The notes under the pieces were generated by a model. That model had not been told where the DNA came from, did no database searches, and was given only the letters and a program-made list of their open reading frames with translations. A stretch of 64,000 nt of DNA, from the NCBI GenBank assembly GCA_038501625.1, contig JAZAYU010000172.1:62001-126000 (forward strand). Reading direction: 5' to 3'. Within the stretch, counting starts at the first letter, position 1. The number at the start of each line of letters is the position of its first letter. This document shows positions 34,800-64,000 of the stretch, in pieces. Origin of the DNA: Corbicula japonica (taxonomy: Eukaryota; Mollusca; Bivalvia; Venerida; Cyrenidae). The translations under genes were made by a program, and so were the position numbers.

Positions 34800-35110
34800 A
34801 TTTTTGTTCAGTATATATAACCATAAATGTTAATGCTTATAGACAAATAACGTATTTTATAAATAATTAGAGTCTGATCCAACCAGATATAAACATTTCC
34901 GAGAACTTGTTGACATCTTGGAATGAATAATAGTATTGATAAAATCGCCGATGAAAGGAAACAGTAAACAGCTTTCCTTATACATGGTAACATGTGAACA
35001 CTAAACATCCGGAGTGTTTACATGTATAAATGCTGATTTAAAGTGCTGTACGAGAAAAATCAGCAAAGTTTGGCGGAGGTTTAAGATAACATACATGACG
35101 GCAATATATA
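34800..35110 (+). repeat. Dispersed repeat family R4, copy b
   Basis: Diverged relative of 11035-11330 (CAGATATAAACATTTC, GAGAACTTGTTGACATCTTG, AACAGCTTTCC). No coding capacity. Confidence 0.5.
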
Positions 35111-35269
35111 CGGAAACGCCTGAATCTACTTTTAAAAATTAATTTCTTTTGAAAACAATTGAGTTGACACATGTTTGCAAGAAGTTCATTACTTACAAAT
35201 ATAAAAGTATTTCATTTTAAGAACATTAGTGGGTGCAGACTTCATAGTCATAGACAAAACTGAAAGTAT

Positions 35270-35540
35270 ATCATGTTCATTAAGCGTAGTTTGGCAATAG
35301 TTGGCGGGATTCCGGTCATACCAGAAGTTCATTTTATCAAGTTCAACATTAAGTGTAGTTTTGCCATAGTTGTCGGGATCCCGGTCATACCAGAAGTTCA
35401 TTTTATCATGTTCACATTACGTGTAGTTTGGCCATAGTTGGCGGGATTCCGGTCATACCAGAAGTTCATTATATCATGTTCACATAACGTGTAGTTTTGC
35501 CATAGTTGGCGGGATTCCGGTCCTACCAGAAGTTCATAGA
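35270..35540. repeat. Four-unit minisatellite, ~70-bp period
   Basis: Each unit holds GTAGTTTGGCCATAGTTGGC, GGGATTCCGGTCATACCAGA and AGTTCATTTTATCATGTTCA. Units are about 90% alike. The 70-codon minus-strand ORF across it is just the repeat read through. Confidence 0.88.
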
Positions 35541-36179
35541 GCGATTTAATTTTATTTTAATATACCAAAATAAAAAAAAAATAAAAAAATTCTCGCAAAA
35601 ATCATTTGTTAGGGGGCATTGAGGTCAGCTCTCAAAGGACATAGGATATAATATACCATTCCAATTTTGTTTTTCTTAAAAATAAAGGTAGTTGAGAAAT
35701 ATTTTCTTCGCGGTATTTTAGGAAGGGCAGATATGGAAGTCAAGATAATTACATTTACTAGAAAAGTTATTTTATCATTTATATTTATCGTTCTTGTGAA
35801 TATGTAGGTGTTCGCTCGTTTCGGCTTCTTGTTTTCTATAGAAATGTCTGAAGTTAATAGACTCGTTCCTTTACCTAGTTCCAGCTTTCTCGTTTTATTT
35901 CAAATGAAAGAACATGTAAAATGTATAGTGTATTACTTCATAATATTCGTAAGAAAATGCGTTATATAACATTATCCAGGAAATATCCACGTACACATTC
36001 CCAAAATCAGCTAAATTTAACTGATTTAAATAGCAATCTGTAAGTATCTGAAAGAGAAACATGTACAAATGCATGTAAAAAACACCATCTCAACCCACAC
36101 CATTTGATTTGGTTGTATTCCATATCACAATGACGATAATAATGTAGTCGTGCTATTCTCTAATGCTTTAAAAATGCTT

Positions 36180-39100
36180 TCCGAATTATCTAAGATTTAA
36201 GCAACATTAATTACCGAGTTGTCTGAAAACGTGGTAAACTTCTCCCACGCAACGCAAATACAAAATGCCTTTGTTTCTTCCTGTCACCCTACAATCTGGT
36301 CTAAGCTCATGTCTATAACACATATTTATTCCCAGTTGTACCAACTAGGAAAACACCGGGAAGCTTCAGTTCTGACAAACAGCTCAACTCCATCCCCACT
36401 GGCATTACTTTTACACAAAAAATAGAAACAAATGCAAATTAATAAGAAAAAGTTTAAGCAACTAAAGCGTTTTTGTTGTTTTGTATTGTTTTTTTTGTGT
36501 GTTTTTTTGTGTTTTTTATTGTTTTGTTTTTTTGGGGGGATATGTATTTACTTCAAATTGACTTATATAATGATCGTTGCTCGTGTTCTTCATTCCTTCC
36601 GTTTTTGCAAAAGTAGATTTGGTGCTTACGAAATGTTTGCTACAAATTAAACAATTAATTAACATTCAAAGCAGTAATCTTTACGAGTGTTTCTTTCTAT
36701 AATAAAATATTGACAGATTTCTTCTGATGACTGCTAGATCAATATCATAACTAAAAACCGAATAAAAACGAATTTACGAAAACATAACACAAAGGAAGTT
36801 CACAAGAGTTAATCGTATCCTCTAGTAAAATAATATCACTGAATGTGTTAACGCCTTGTAAGTTTCAAATTCTGCCAAATTTCTTTCTCCCAAACTGACG
36901 TGATTTATCTTAGAAATAAAGAAATATCAATTACACAATTGTCTGAGAATTAGTGTTAAACTTCTCCCACGCAATAAAAATACAAAACATTTTGTTTCTT
37001 CCTGTCAACAAAACGATTTCTGTTTGCCATTGACCCATACTTGTGACACACTTCTATAAAACCATTATTACAAACTCAACTCTAATCTAGGTTTTCAAAA
37101 AAAAATTTTGTCGGAAACAAAACTGAGGCGATCTCGATAGTCATCTATTTGGAACTTTTAACCTTTGCAATTAAAAGTGGTCAGAATTAAAAAAAAATGT
37201 TCATAAAGGAAACGCGTATATTGGGTTACCACTAATAAAATAACTAACGCGAATTTGATCACTACAATGACTGCTTTCCTTCCGATGCCTGGCCTGCTTC
37301 CTCCTTAATGACTTTGATAGAAACATGAAATTCTTCTCCGTTACAAGCTGACCCGACTGTAACTGATCGCAATTCAACATAACACGTGAATGAATTTTAA
37401 ACAAGAATCGGACAAATGCAACGTAACCGGAGTTAAAAGAATGAAATCAGATTTTCAAGCATGTTACCACGCAACCCATTAGTTATGGCCTGTTTGTAAA
37501 CCATCGCCGCAGGCCTGCCCTAAAAAGACATTCGTCAACATAATAATCATTGACAAGATTTCGTAATGAAATAGATAAAAAAAATCCGTACCATAGGCAC
37601 AATCCTTCATTCATATTTTGTTTGTTTGATTTAACTTACCTTACATAAAATATCCCGGGACCAATAATAATTTCTCATTAACGGCCGAGATATTCTGTGT
37701 GGAAATAAAAAGCACATTTTTTGTGTTTAAGAAATATGCTGCTGGCCGGTACATGTATATTTTCGTGTGTTTTGTTAAACTGCGACACTATTAGAACATT
37801 GGCGTCTTTATTGAAACTCCCTAAACAGCCTTAAACTTTTGATCCAGTGTACGGTTTACGATCATCCATGTCTTTCACAACATTAATAGTGCCACTCATG
37901 TAAATCTAAAAAAATCATAAAAATTTATGATTAAGTTATTTTCAACTCTGAACCAGTTCTTCCTGTAATATGCAGACATTGATCTTTCCAAGAATGCAAT
38001 AAGTTTGGTTTCTTTGGAGAGTTTTGGCGGCAAGCAGAGACAAAGAAACAAACCAATTTCAAATATTTATGCCTTTTTTGTTTTAATCAACTAATTATTT
38101 TCACAGTGGTGCCAGTAAAGCGTAAAATTATTGTCGACAAATGTTGCATAGGTCGCCACTCATCTTTTACAGAATAATAATTGCTAAACGCAGGTTTTTT
38201 TTCTAATTCAAACAACATTCTACAAAAAGTTTTAAACAAAAGGATAATAATTAGATTACGGACATGAACACAAAGTGTTTGTTAGTTTCTTATTTTAGCT
38301 TTTCTTCTTTTTTGTGGTTCAAAACAGATGAAGAGTACTATGAAAGAAATCGAATATGACAAATATGAAAATATTTTAGGCTTAGTTTTATTAAGCCAAT
38401 TCATGTGCAGTTAATGGACATAGAAATTGTACAGTCCTCGCTACTGTACAGTTGCGGGCAACAATCACCTTCAATGCAGTAGATTTAGATTAATACTATT
38501 CTATGATATTATGCAGTTTATTTTATCGAACGAATTCAATTTGAAGCTATTTTAGTTGCTCTCAAGTTAATCCCTGAATAATTTCAATTAAATGAAAATT
38601 ATCAGAAAACCCTAATATTATTTTTTTGTGTTTCTACACTTATTCCAGACGTACTTGTAAATTGCAGCAAATTGCAGTTTTTGCCAAATAAAACAGCTAT
38701 GAAACTTGAAGTGCCATTCTCCACGCTAGACCCGGAGTGTTATTGACTTACTAAATTTAGAAAATAAATTTTGCTATTGCTAAGTCGACTATGTACCGAC
38801 TGATTTTTATAACGTTTTATTCGTACAATTTAATAAAGAATAGATTTAATGTTCAAATATTATCAGATGCAATTGCTTTTGGAGTAACAATCTTCTATTT
38901 GTAAAAATTTATGTTTTGATTTATTATTGTTGTTTTTTGTTGCTTGTCGTTTTCGTCGATTTTAGGAGAACAATTCGCCAACCTTCTGTTTTATTGTTTT
39001 GTTCTGCTATTGAGTGGGTAAAAGGATTTGTAGTCACAAAATGATAATCAATTTACCTAACGAGTGTTCTGGGATTTTGAACATTACACTTCAACTTTCT

Positions 39101-39380
39101 ATTCTCCAGACATATAACTGTAAGAGAAACTCCAATGTCCAATATGTCCCAAAACTAATAAGTAATAAGCAGAACAAATGACCCTCAAAATACTGAAACT
39201 CGACTTTTAACTGAACTGTTTCCTTTTCAATTATTACTTTGCAACTGTCGTTTGCATCATGTCACTTTTATCACAAATCTTATACAGAACAATAAATAAT
39301 TCATAGCGAATTTTATTTCATTTGCCTTAAGAAGTAATTTAAATAGGTCAAGTAATTTTTCTTGAGCGAATCGATGCTCG
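36180..39380. repeat. Intergenic unit U3 of the segmental array
   Basis: Third copy of the U unit. It has two CTTCTCCCACGCAA subunits (36239 and 36961), the GGCGGCAAGCAGAGACAAAG block (38030, equivalent to GTGGCATGTGGAGA in U1 and U2), TTCTACAAAAAGTTTTAAAC (38218) and AACGAGTGTTCTGGGATTTT (39058). The minisatellite of U1 is missing. It runs straight into the dead terminal exons of PRMT copy 2. Confidence 0.6.
36465..36537 (+). repeat. T/G-rich low-complexity tract
   Basis: Runs such as TTTTTTTTGTGTGTTTTTTT followed by GTTTTTTATTG and a G6 run. The 72-codon ORF through it (FCCFVLFFLCVFLC...) is an artefact of base composition. Confidence 0.7.
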
Positions 39381-39508
39381 AGATTTGAGACTGGTCTGCA
39401 TTCTTAGTTTTATGATCTCGGGCAAAGATTTACCGGGGTGCTTTAACGCATAACAGATTCCTAAAAACATGCCAAGCAAACACACAAACCAAGAAATTTT
39501 AATCTTCC

Positions 39509-39572
39509 ATAAAAATGTTAGGGGAAGGCTAGTCTATCTCCGATTTGTATGTAATGCTTATTTCCAAAAAGC
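39509..39572 (-). pseudogene. Dead copy A of PRMT terminal exon 12
   Basis: On the minus strand an acceptor-like TTACAG is followed by a sequence reading FLEISITYK, then a single-base deletion and an early TAG. It corresponds to FLDIGITYKIGDG of exon 12. Its acceptor lies 242-243 bp from that of dead copy B, which is the same distance from the working exon. Confidence 0.75.
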
Positions 39573-39741
39573 TGTAAGTCAGGAAATGATGACAACACAC
39601 AATAGAAATACTGACAATTTGTTAAGCTCACCACATTTGCAAGATATAATTGGAGTGTTTCATCAGAGAACACGCTCAATAAAAAAAACAAACCAAGAAA
39701 TATTATTTTAGTCGTTACTTCCAATTTTTATTTGAGCAATT

Positions 39742-39815
39742 TATGTTGTTATACAATCGTTCATAAAATAGAATTTGCGAAGGGTTGGTCCATCTCCAAT
39801 TTAATTTGTAAAATC
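39742..39815 (-). pseudogene. Dead copy B of PRMT terminal exon 12
   Basis: On the minus strand TTTCAG is kept. About 17 nt after ATTTT are missing, and the sequence then rejoins the exon at ACAAATTAAATTGGAGATGG...CTTCGCAAATTCTATTTT. The deletion breaks the frame, so it cannot replace exon 12. It may sit in the 3' UTR of copy 2 transcripts. Confidence 0.78.
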
Positions 39816-39970
39816 TGAAAAAAAAACATAAATGAGAAAAAGTGTTGATATTATAAGGTCACCATATTTGCAACTGCAATTGGGTGAGAAATAATTGCAA
39901 TGATTCACATGAGAATATGCTTAACAAACACACAAGTTTACGTTTTACTTCACAATACACCGTTTTTATT

Positions 39971-59848
<19,878 letters not shown>

Positions 59849-59869
59849 TGTGAAAATCGCATTCCACAA

Positions 59870-60790
59870 ACACTAGTTATATCCTTAACTAAAACAGCTC
59901 ATGGAGATGAATGTAATTTGTTATCAAAATTAATCAGCATTCCAGATAGGTAAACTGTTATTTAGCTAACTTCCAGTCATACCTTGTCTTAGCAAGCTTA
60001 TTTCAAATTCATACAAGTTCAATTATTCATTTCTGGTAAGAAAATAGCTAATGGAGATGACAGTGTTTTTATAAAAATTAATCAAAATTCCAGATTGATA
60101 AACTTGTATATGCTCCATACAACAAGATGCAAGGAACAACACAATTCCGAATTCAGAAACGTTTCACAAAGAAAGACGCCCGCATCCAGCAATGAATTCA
60201 CTGTGCTATGAGCATGGCTGAATATTTGATCACTAAAACAAGCCAACAATTCATCTCCAAATCTAAATTCACAACATAATCCGTCAACTCAAACCGCTAT
60301 TTCACAAAAATTACGACGTCTGCGCTTTGAATCTTGGCCGAAATCCTTCGCCAAGTGATTGATCAATCCGGTATACACATGGTATGTTTCAAAACAGAAA
60401 TACCACGGCACACTAACTAAACTGAGCTTTCCATATTCCTGTACAATCGCAGAAATCCAGTTTTCCGGAATCATTAATCCAAACCACTGAAATAGTTTTT
60501 CTTTAACGAATTTTTGGCAGCGTGTAGAGACACACAAACAAACAAAAAATAAATTAATTAAATCTGGTTGCCAATTCATTTAATTCAAGCAATTATTTTC
60601 TCGCACGTGCCATTGGTATCAGTGTGCATCTGCCTAAAACACTCTAAATAAATGGCAAAAAAAACTCCGATGAAAAACGTTCCATGTGTTGAAAATACGA
60701 CTATTCGATATTGGAGGAAAGCCATATTACTTCGAACGGTATTTTATTCAGTATCGCTGCAAGTATAGTACGTAATAAATAACTGGCAGT
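59870..60790 (-). other. 5' flank of PRMT copy 2, shared with copy 1
   Basis: Aligns in blocks with 18560-19270. It holds a 96-codon minus-strand ORF (60579-60289, start MNWQPDLINLF), but the matching copy 1 sequence has stops, so coding is doubtful. Part of it (about 60470-60640, TTGGCAGCGTGTAGAGACAC, AATTATTTTCTCGCACGTGC) also resembles blocks inside U1, U2 and U3. Confidence 0.5.
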
Positions 60791-61525
60791 CACGTGACAG
60801 ACAAGTTAATTGAAATATGGTTTTAAAAATATTATTATATTATTATATTTCTTGACGCGTAATGATCACTGAACAAAATGTTTGATTTACTATATATATT
60901 TTGCCATAAGATCATTTCATGATTATATAAACAAAGTATCACGTGACTTTCTAAATATCCATAATTAGTTATAAAGGTTCAATGCAAAAACATTCCAGAC
61001 ATGTGATAATAATTAACTTGAATATACATAATGTTAGTATATTTCCGGATTTAATGGTATAATGTTCAAGACAACAGCAAATCTCCTGTAACTGCGTAGT
61101 AAATTTACCTAATTAACTAAATTACTAAAGTACTTAATTACTGATTTACTAAAACTATTAATTTATAGCATGTCTCATATTTTCGCAAATTAACCAGCAA
61201 TTCAAGCGGTATTTTACAATCTAGAACGCGAGCTCGGATACGGTTTGAGTTCCTAATGTCTCATAGTGGAGTACAATGCTGGCAGCGTACAAGTATAACA
61301 TGTACTAGGTCAGTCAGAAACATAACAAATGAGTTTTCTGTCAAGCATCTCATGTTCTCCATGATAATTACTATCTTCTTCAGAACAACTGATGTATTAT
61401 TTCTGTCGAAACTAGCATCGTAGGACTAATTGGCTTTCATTTATAATTGGTTATAGATAACTAGACAATCACGTGATACTCAGTTTAGGTTATATAGACC
61501 ATTATAAACATGTATCATAAACAGT
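60791..61525. other. Intergenic, nothing recognised
   Basis: AT-rich. CACGTGA occurs four times (60793, 60943, 61470 and, beyond the MITE, 61843), but no element or gene could be supported. Confidence 0.4.
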
Positions 61526-61737
61526 TACTGTAATATCATTTAATTTCGCGGGGACGAATTTTAGCGCAAAACCCGCAAATAAAGATTTCGCGGGGGGCAA
61601 GAATTCACGTAACTGTATTTTTCAATAAAGAAACACTGTTAAATTGATTAATTTCGCTGGGGTTGAATTTCGCGCTCTTGCCGTAGCGCGAAATACTCGA
61701 AAATTAAACCAGGGCGAAATAAAATGATTGAACAGTA
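61526..61737. mobile_element. ~210-bp MITE with 'ATTTCGCGGGG' ends
   Basis: The left end TACTGTAATATCATTTAATT then TCGCGGGGACGAATTT is inverted at the right, ATTAAACCAGGGCGAAATAA then AATGATTGAACAGTA. TA flanks both ends, consistent with a TA target duplication. The middle has a second TTTCGCGGGG motif and CGCTGGGGTTGAATTTCGCG. No coding capacity. Confidence 0.78.
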
Positions 61738-62249
61738 AGTAAATTATTTTTCCGGTGTGTAATTTTCATAATGGAACATGACGATATCAGATTTGTAAAA
61801 CTTCTTGCTGATGAACTATATTTTAATTTTAATTTTCTGTCACGTGACTGACTAGTTTTCTGTAATTTACTATGAAATTGTAAATCAAAAACAAAAGTTA
61901 TCGGTAACTTAATTATAAAATGATAACTGAAAACAAAAAAAGATAAGTACTATCAAAACGTTTATTGGTCGTGAAAAAGTTTAAGTTTAGAAAAAGAAAG
62001 TATTTTATAATTTTATTTAATATATTGCTATATAATGAATGTGTGAAGATCTAATTGGTCATCAATGCATATAGTTAGAGAAGATGCTACTTTTGCACCT
62101 TCCCTATGCCAAGAAAGTGTTAAAGAAACAGTATTGACTTAGACTCCGTTACAATTTGTATTAGTTGTTAATTTAATATCATTTAAATCGCAGTCTCAAA
62201 CTGTAATCAGTCTTTCATGAAAGGGGATATTATTATAAAATCTCGCACT

Positions 62250-62445
62250 TACCGTGTTACAGATGAAAAGCTACTGAAGACGACAAATATGAAAATACTG
62301 CAGGTACAGTTTGATTGAGCGTGTTCATGAGCAGCAACGTAAATATAATGGAAATATAACGCTATAACATTGCAAGTGTGAGATCACTGCCCACTCCGTC
62401 TAGCTACGGGTTCAGAGCAACTCAATATTTTACACCAATAAACAG
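62250..62445 (-). repeat. Dispersed repeat family R2, reverse orientation
   Basis: GAAAAGCTACTGAAGACGAC, AATACTGCAGGTACAGTTTG, ATTGAGCGTGTTCATGAGCA, CACTGCCCACTCCGTCTAGC and GCAACTCAATATTTTACACC. It has diverged in the middle. Confidence 0.62.
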
Positions 62446-62944
62446 AAAGCTGAGAGAAACGCTGTTGATTGATGAGGAAGATGTTCTTGTTTTCATTCCT
62501 TGGAGGCTTCTTGTTAAAACAAACACATGCATGCATAATCAGCGAAATGAAAATGCAAACCAACAAGATTCATTTCTGTGCTTTTAGATACGTGCATTGG
62601 AAAAAATAACACAATTTCTCATAAGAAAAGAAATGGAAAAAAGACTTACGATCATGAAAAAATCGTAAAAACTTGGTTGAATGACCAGCTCTCAAATAAT
62701 CACTATCAATTTTCGAATGACAGATCTAATAATAATCAGTTTCTTGTTTGAACGCAGTAACCTGATCACTGAACTTCCAATGAATGTTAATTACGTGAAA
62801 CATTTGTTAGCGTGGCACATGGTTGTCTTCTGCTAAAACCTATTTTAAGGATTCTTAATGAACACGACAGTCATAGACTAATTGAACTCGGTGTCTACAA
62901 ACTGGGTTCGCTGCCATCTCAGATTTTCCAAAACTGCTCCTCGT
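62446..62944. other. Intergenic, nothing recognised
   Basis: No shared repeat, ORF or RNA gene could be supported here. Confidence 0.4.
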
Positions 62945-63715
62945 GGTAGTGTTTTTGTCCTTTAAAATATCTTTGCTTTATCAATGACGTACGGAAATGA
63001 CCAAGATTCTAAAGTATACCAAGGTCTTGTGTTGTTTTTGTCCTGTTTTATTTCTTTGCTTTGTCAATGACTAAAGGCACAGACGATGATACGAAAATAT
63101 ACCATGGTCTTTTTGTGTTGTTTTTGTCCTATTTTATTTCTTTGCTTTGTCTATGACCAACGGCACAGACGATGATACGAAAATATACTGAATTTGTGTT
63201 GTGATGGTTTTGTTCTATTCTATTTCTATGCTTTGTAAGTGACTCAAGGCACAGACAATGATACGAAAGTATAATAAAGTCGTGCTAGGTTGTTTTTGTC
63301 CTATTTTATTTTTTGCTTAGTCAATGACTTGCGGAACTGACAACACGAAAATATACTAAGTCGTGTTGTGTTGGTTTTGCCCTCTTAATTTTTTGCTTTT
63401 TCCAAGACTTACAACATTGACGACGACAAAAAAATATACTGACCACAAGTCGTATTGTTTTGTGTTTTTCTTACTTTATGTCATTACTTTGTCAGTGCCT
63501 GGGGAATTGACGACAACTAAAAAATGTGCTTAAGTTGTGTTGTGCTGGGTTTGTCCTATTTTATGCTTTACTTTGTCGGTTACTAACGGAATTGATGACG
63601 ACACGAAAATAAACTAATTTAAAAGTCGTGTTGTGTTGTTTTTGTCTTATTTTATGTTTTCTCAAGTTTGTCAAAGACTTACAGAATTGACGACGACACG
63701 AACATATACTCGAGT
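62945..63715. repeat. About nine-unit minisatellite, ~85-95-bp period
   Basis: Units contain TTGTGTTGTTTTTGTCCTAT, TTTATTTCTTTGCTTTGTCA, ATGACTAACGGCACAGACGA and GATACGAAAATATAC. Later units change to GGAATTGACGACGACACGAA. Similarity falls from the centre outward. Confidence 0.88.
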
Positions 63716-64000
63716 GTTGAAGATATTTCGTTTTATGTTATGAAAATCTATATTTAAATTCAGTCGAAAATTACGTTCAAAGTTCAGTCAATTTATGAAA
63801 TTGAACTTTTTTCTGTAAATTTTGAGGAAACTAACATATCAGTTATGTAACGAGAGGCGTTTCTTTCAACTAAAATAATCATCATCATCAAATTCAAGGA
63901 ACAATGACAAACTCAGTAGCATTTAATTGTGGCAGCAACATGACTGTCAAAATCCAAACATTATTAATTATCATCGACGGTTTTTATTACCGAAAGGGGG
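63716..64000. other. Window end, nothing recognised
   Basis: Short AT-rich stretch with no supportable feature. Confidence 0.4.

Noticed and set aside
60289..60579. 96-codon minus-strand ORF upstream of PRMT copy 2
   Set aside because: The equivalent copy 1 sequence contains stops and indels, so it is more likely conserved flanking DNA than a coding exon.

Overview
The window looks like nuclear DNA from a bivalve mollusc, probably a heterodont clam. It is AT-rich, has no bacterial-style gene packing, and its only convincing protein genes are split by introns. It also carries repeat families with the bivalve-typical starts 'ACAAGAGGGCCATGATGGCCC...CGCTCACCTGAG' and 'ACAAGAGCCAGTCGG...GCTCGACTATTCGA', and tandem arrays containing 'CATGACCCAGTTTCGAACTTGACC'. 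The species cannot be named from the sequence alone.

The coding content is two tandem paralogues of a class I protein arginine methyltransferase, closest to PRMT6. Both lie on the minus strand. Each has 12 coding exons with identical exon lengths, except for one extra codon at the end of copy 2, and identical splice phases. Copy 1 spans 18538 down to 4521 (369 aa) and copy 2 spans 59848 down to 39971 (370 aa). I assembled both by hand from splice sites and reading-frame continuity. Both keep the SAM-binding motif [12 protein letters not shown], the double-E loop (SEWMGY...YES) and the THW loop, so both look catalytically competent. They differ at about 27 residues (about 93% identity), with the differences clustered in exon 1.

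Layout: 1-2.97 kb is a TIR element, a foldback MITE and a dispersed repeat. 3-4.5 kb is 3' flank. 4.5-18.5 kb is PRMT copy 1, with introns containing repeats, a long inverted duplication and a 503-bp tandem duplication. 18.5-21.3 kb is its 5' flank. 21.3-39.4 kb is intergenic DNA built from about three diverged copies of one multi-kb unit, one of them split by a 4.4-kb TIR element. 39.5-59.85 kb is PRMT copy 2, preceded at its 3' end by two dead copies of the terminal exon. Its introns are swollen by three large tandem-repeat-bearing elements, one nested inside another. 59.85-64 kb is 5' flank, a MITE, a dispersed repeat and a minisatellite.

The locus therefore appears to have arisen by tandem duplication of a whole PRMT gene plus flanks, followed by amplification of intergenic units, duplication of the last exon in copy 2 and heavy invasion by non-autonomous transposons. 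I see no rRNA, confident tRNA, CRISPR or prokaryotic-type feature.
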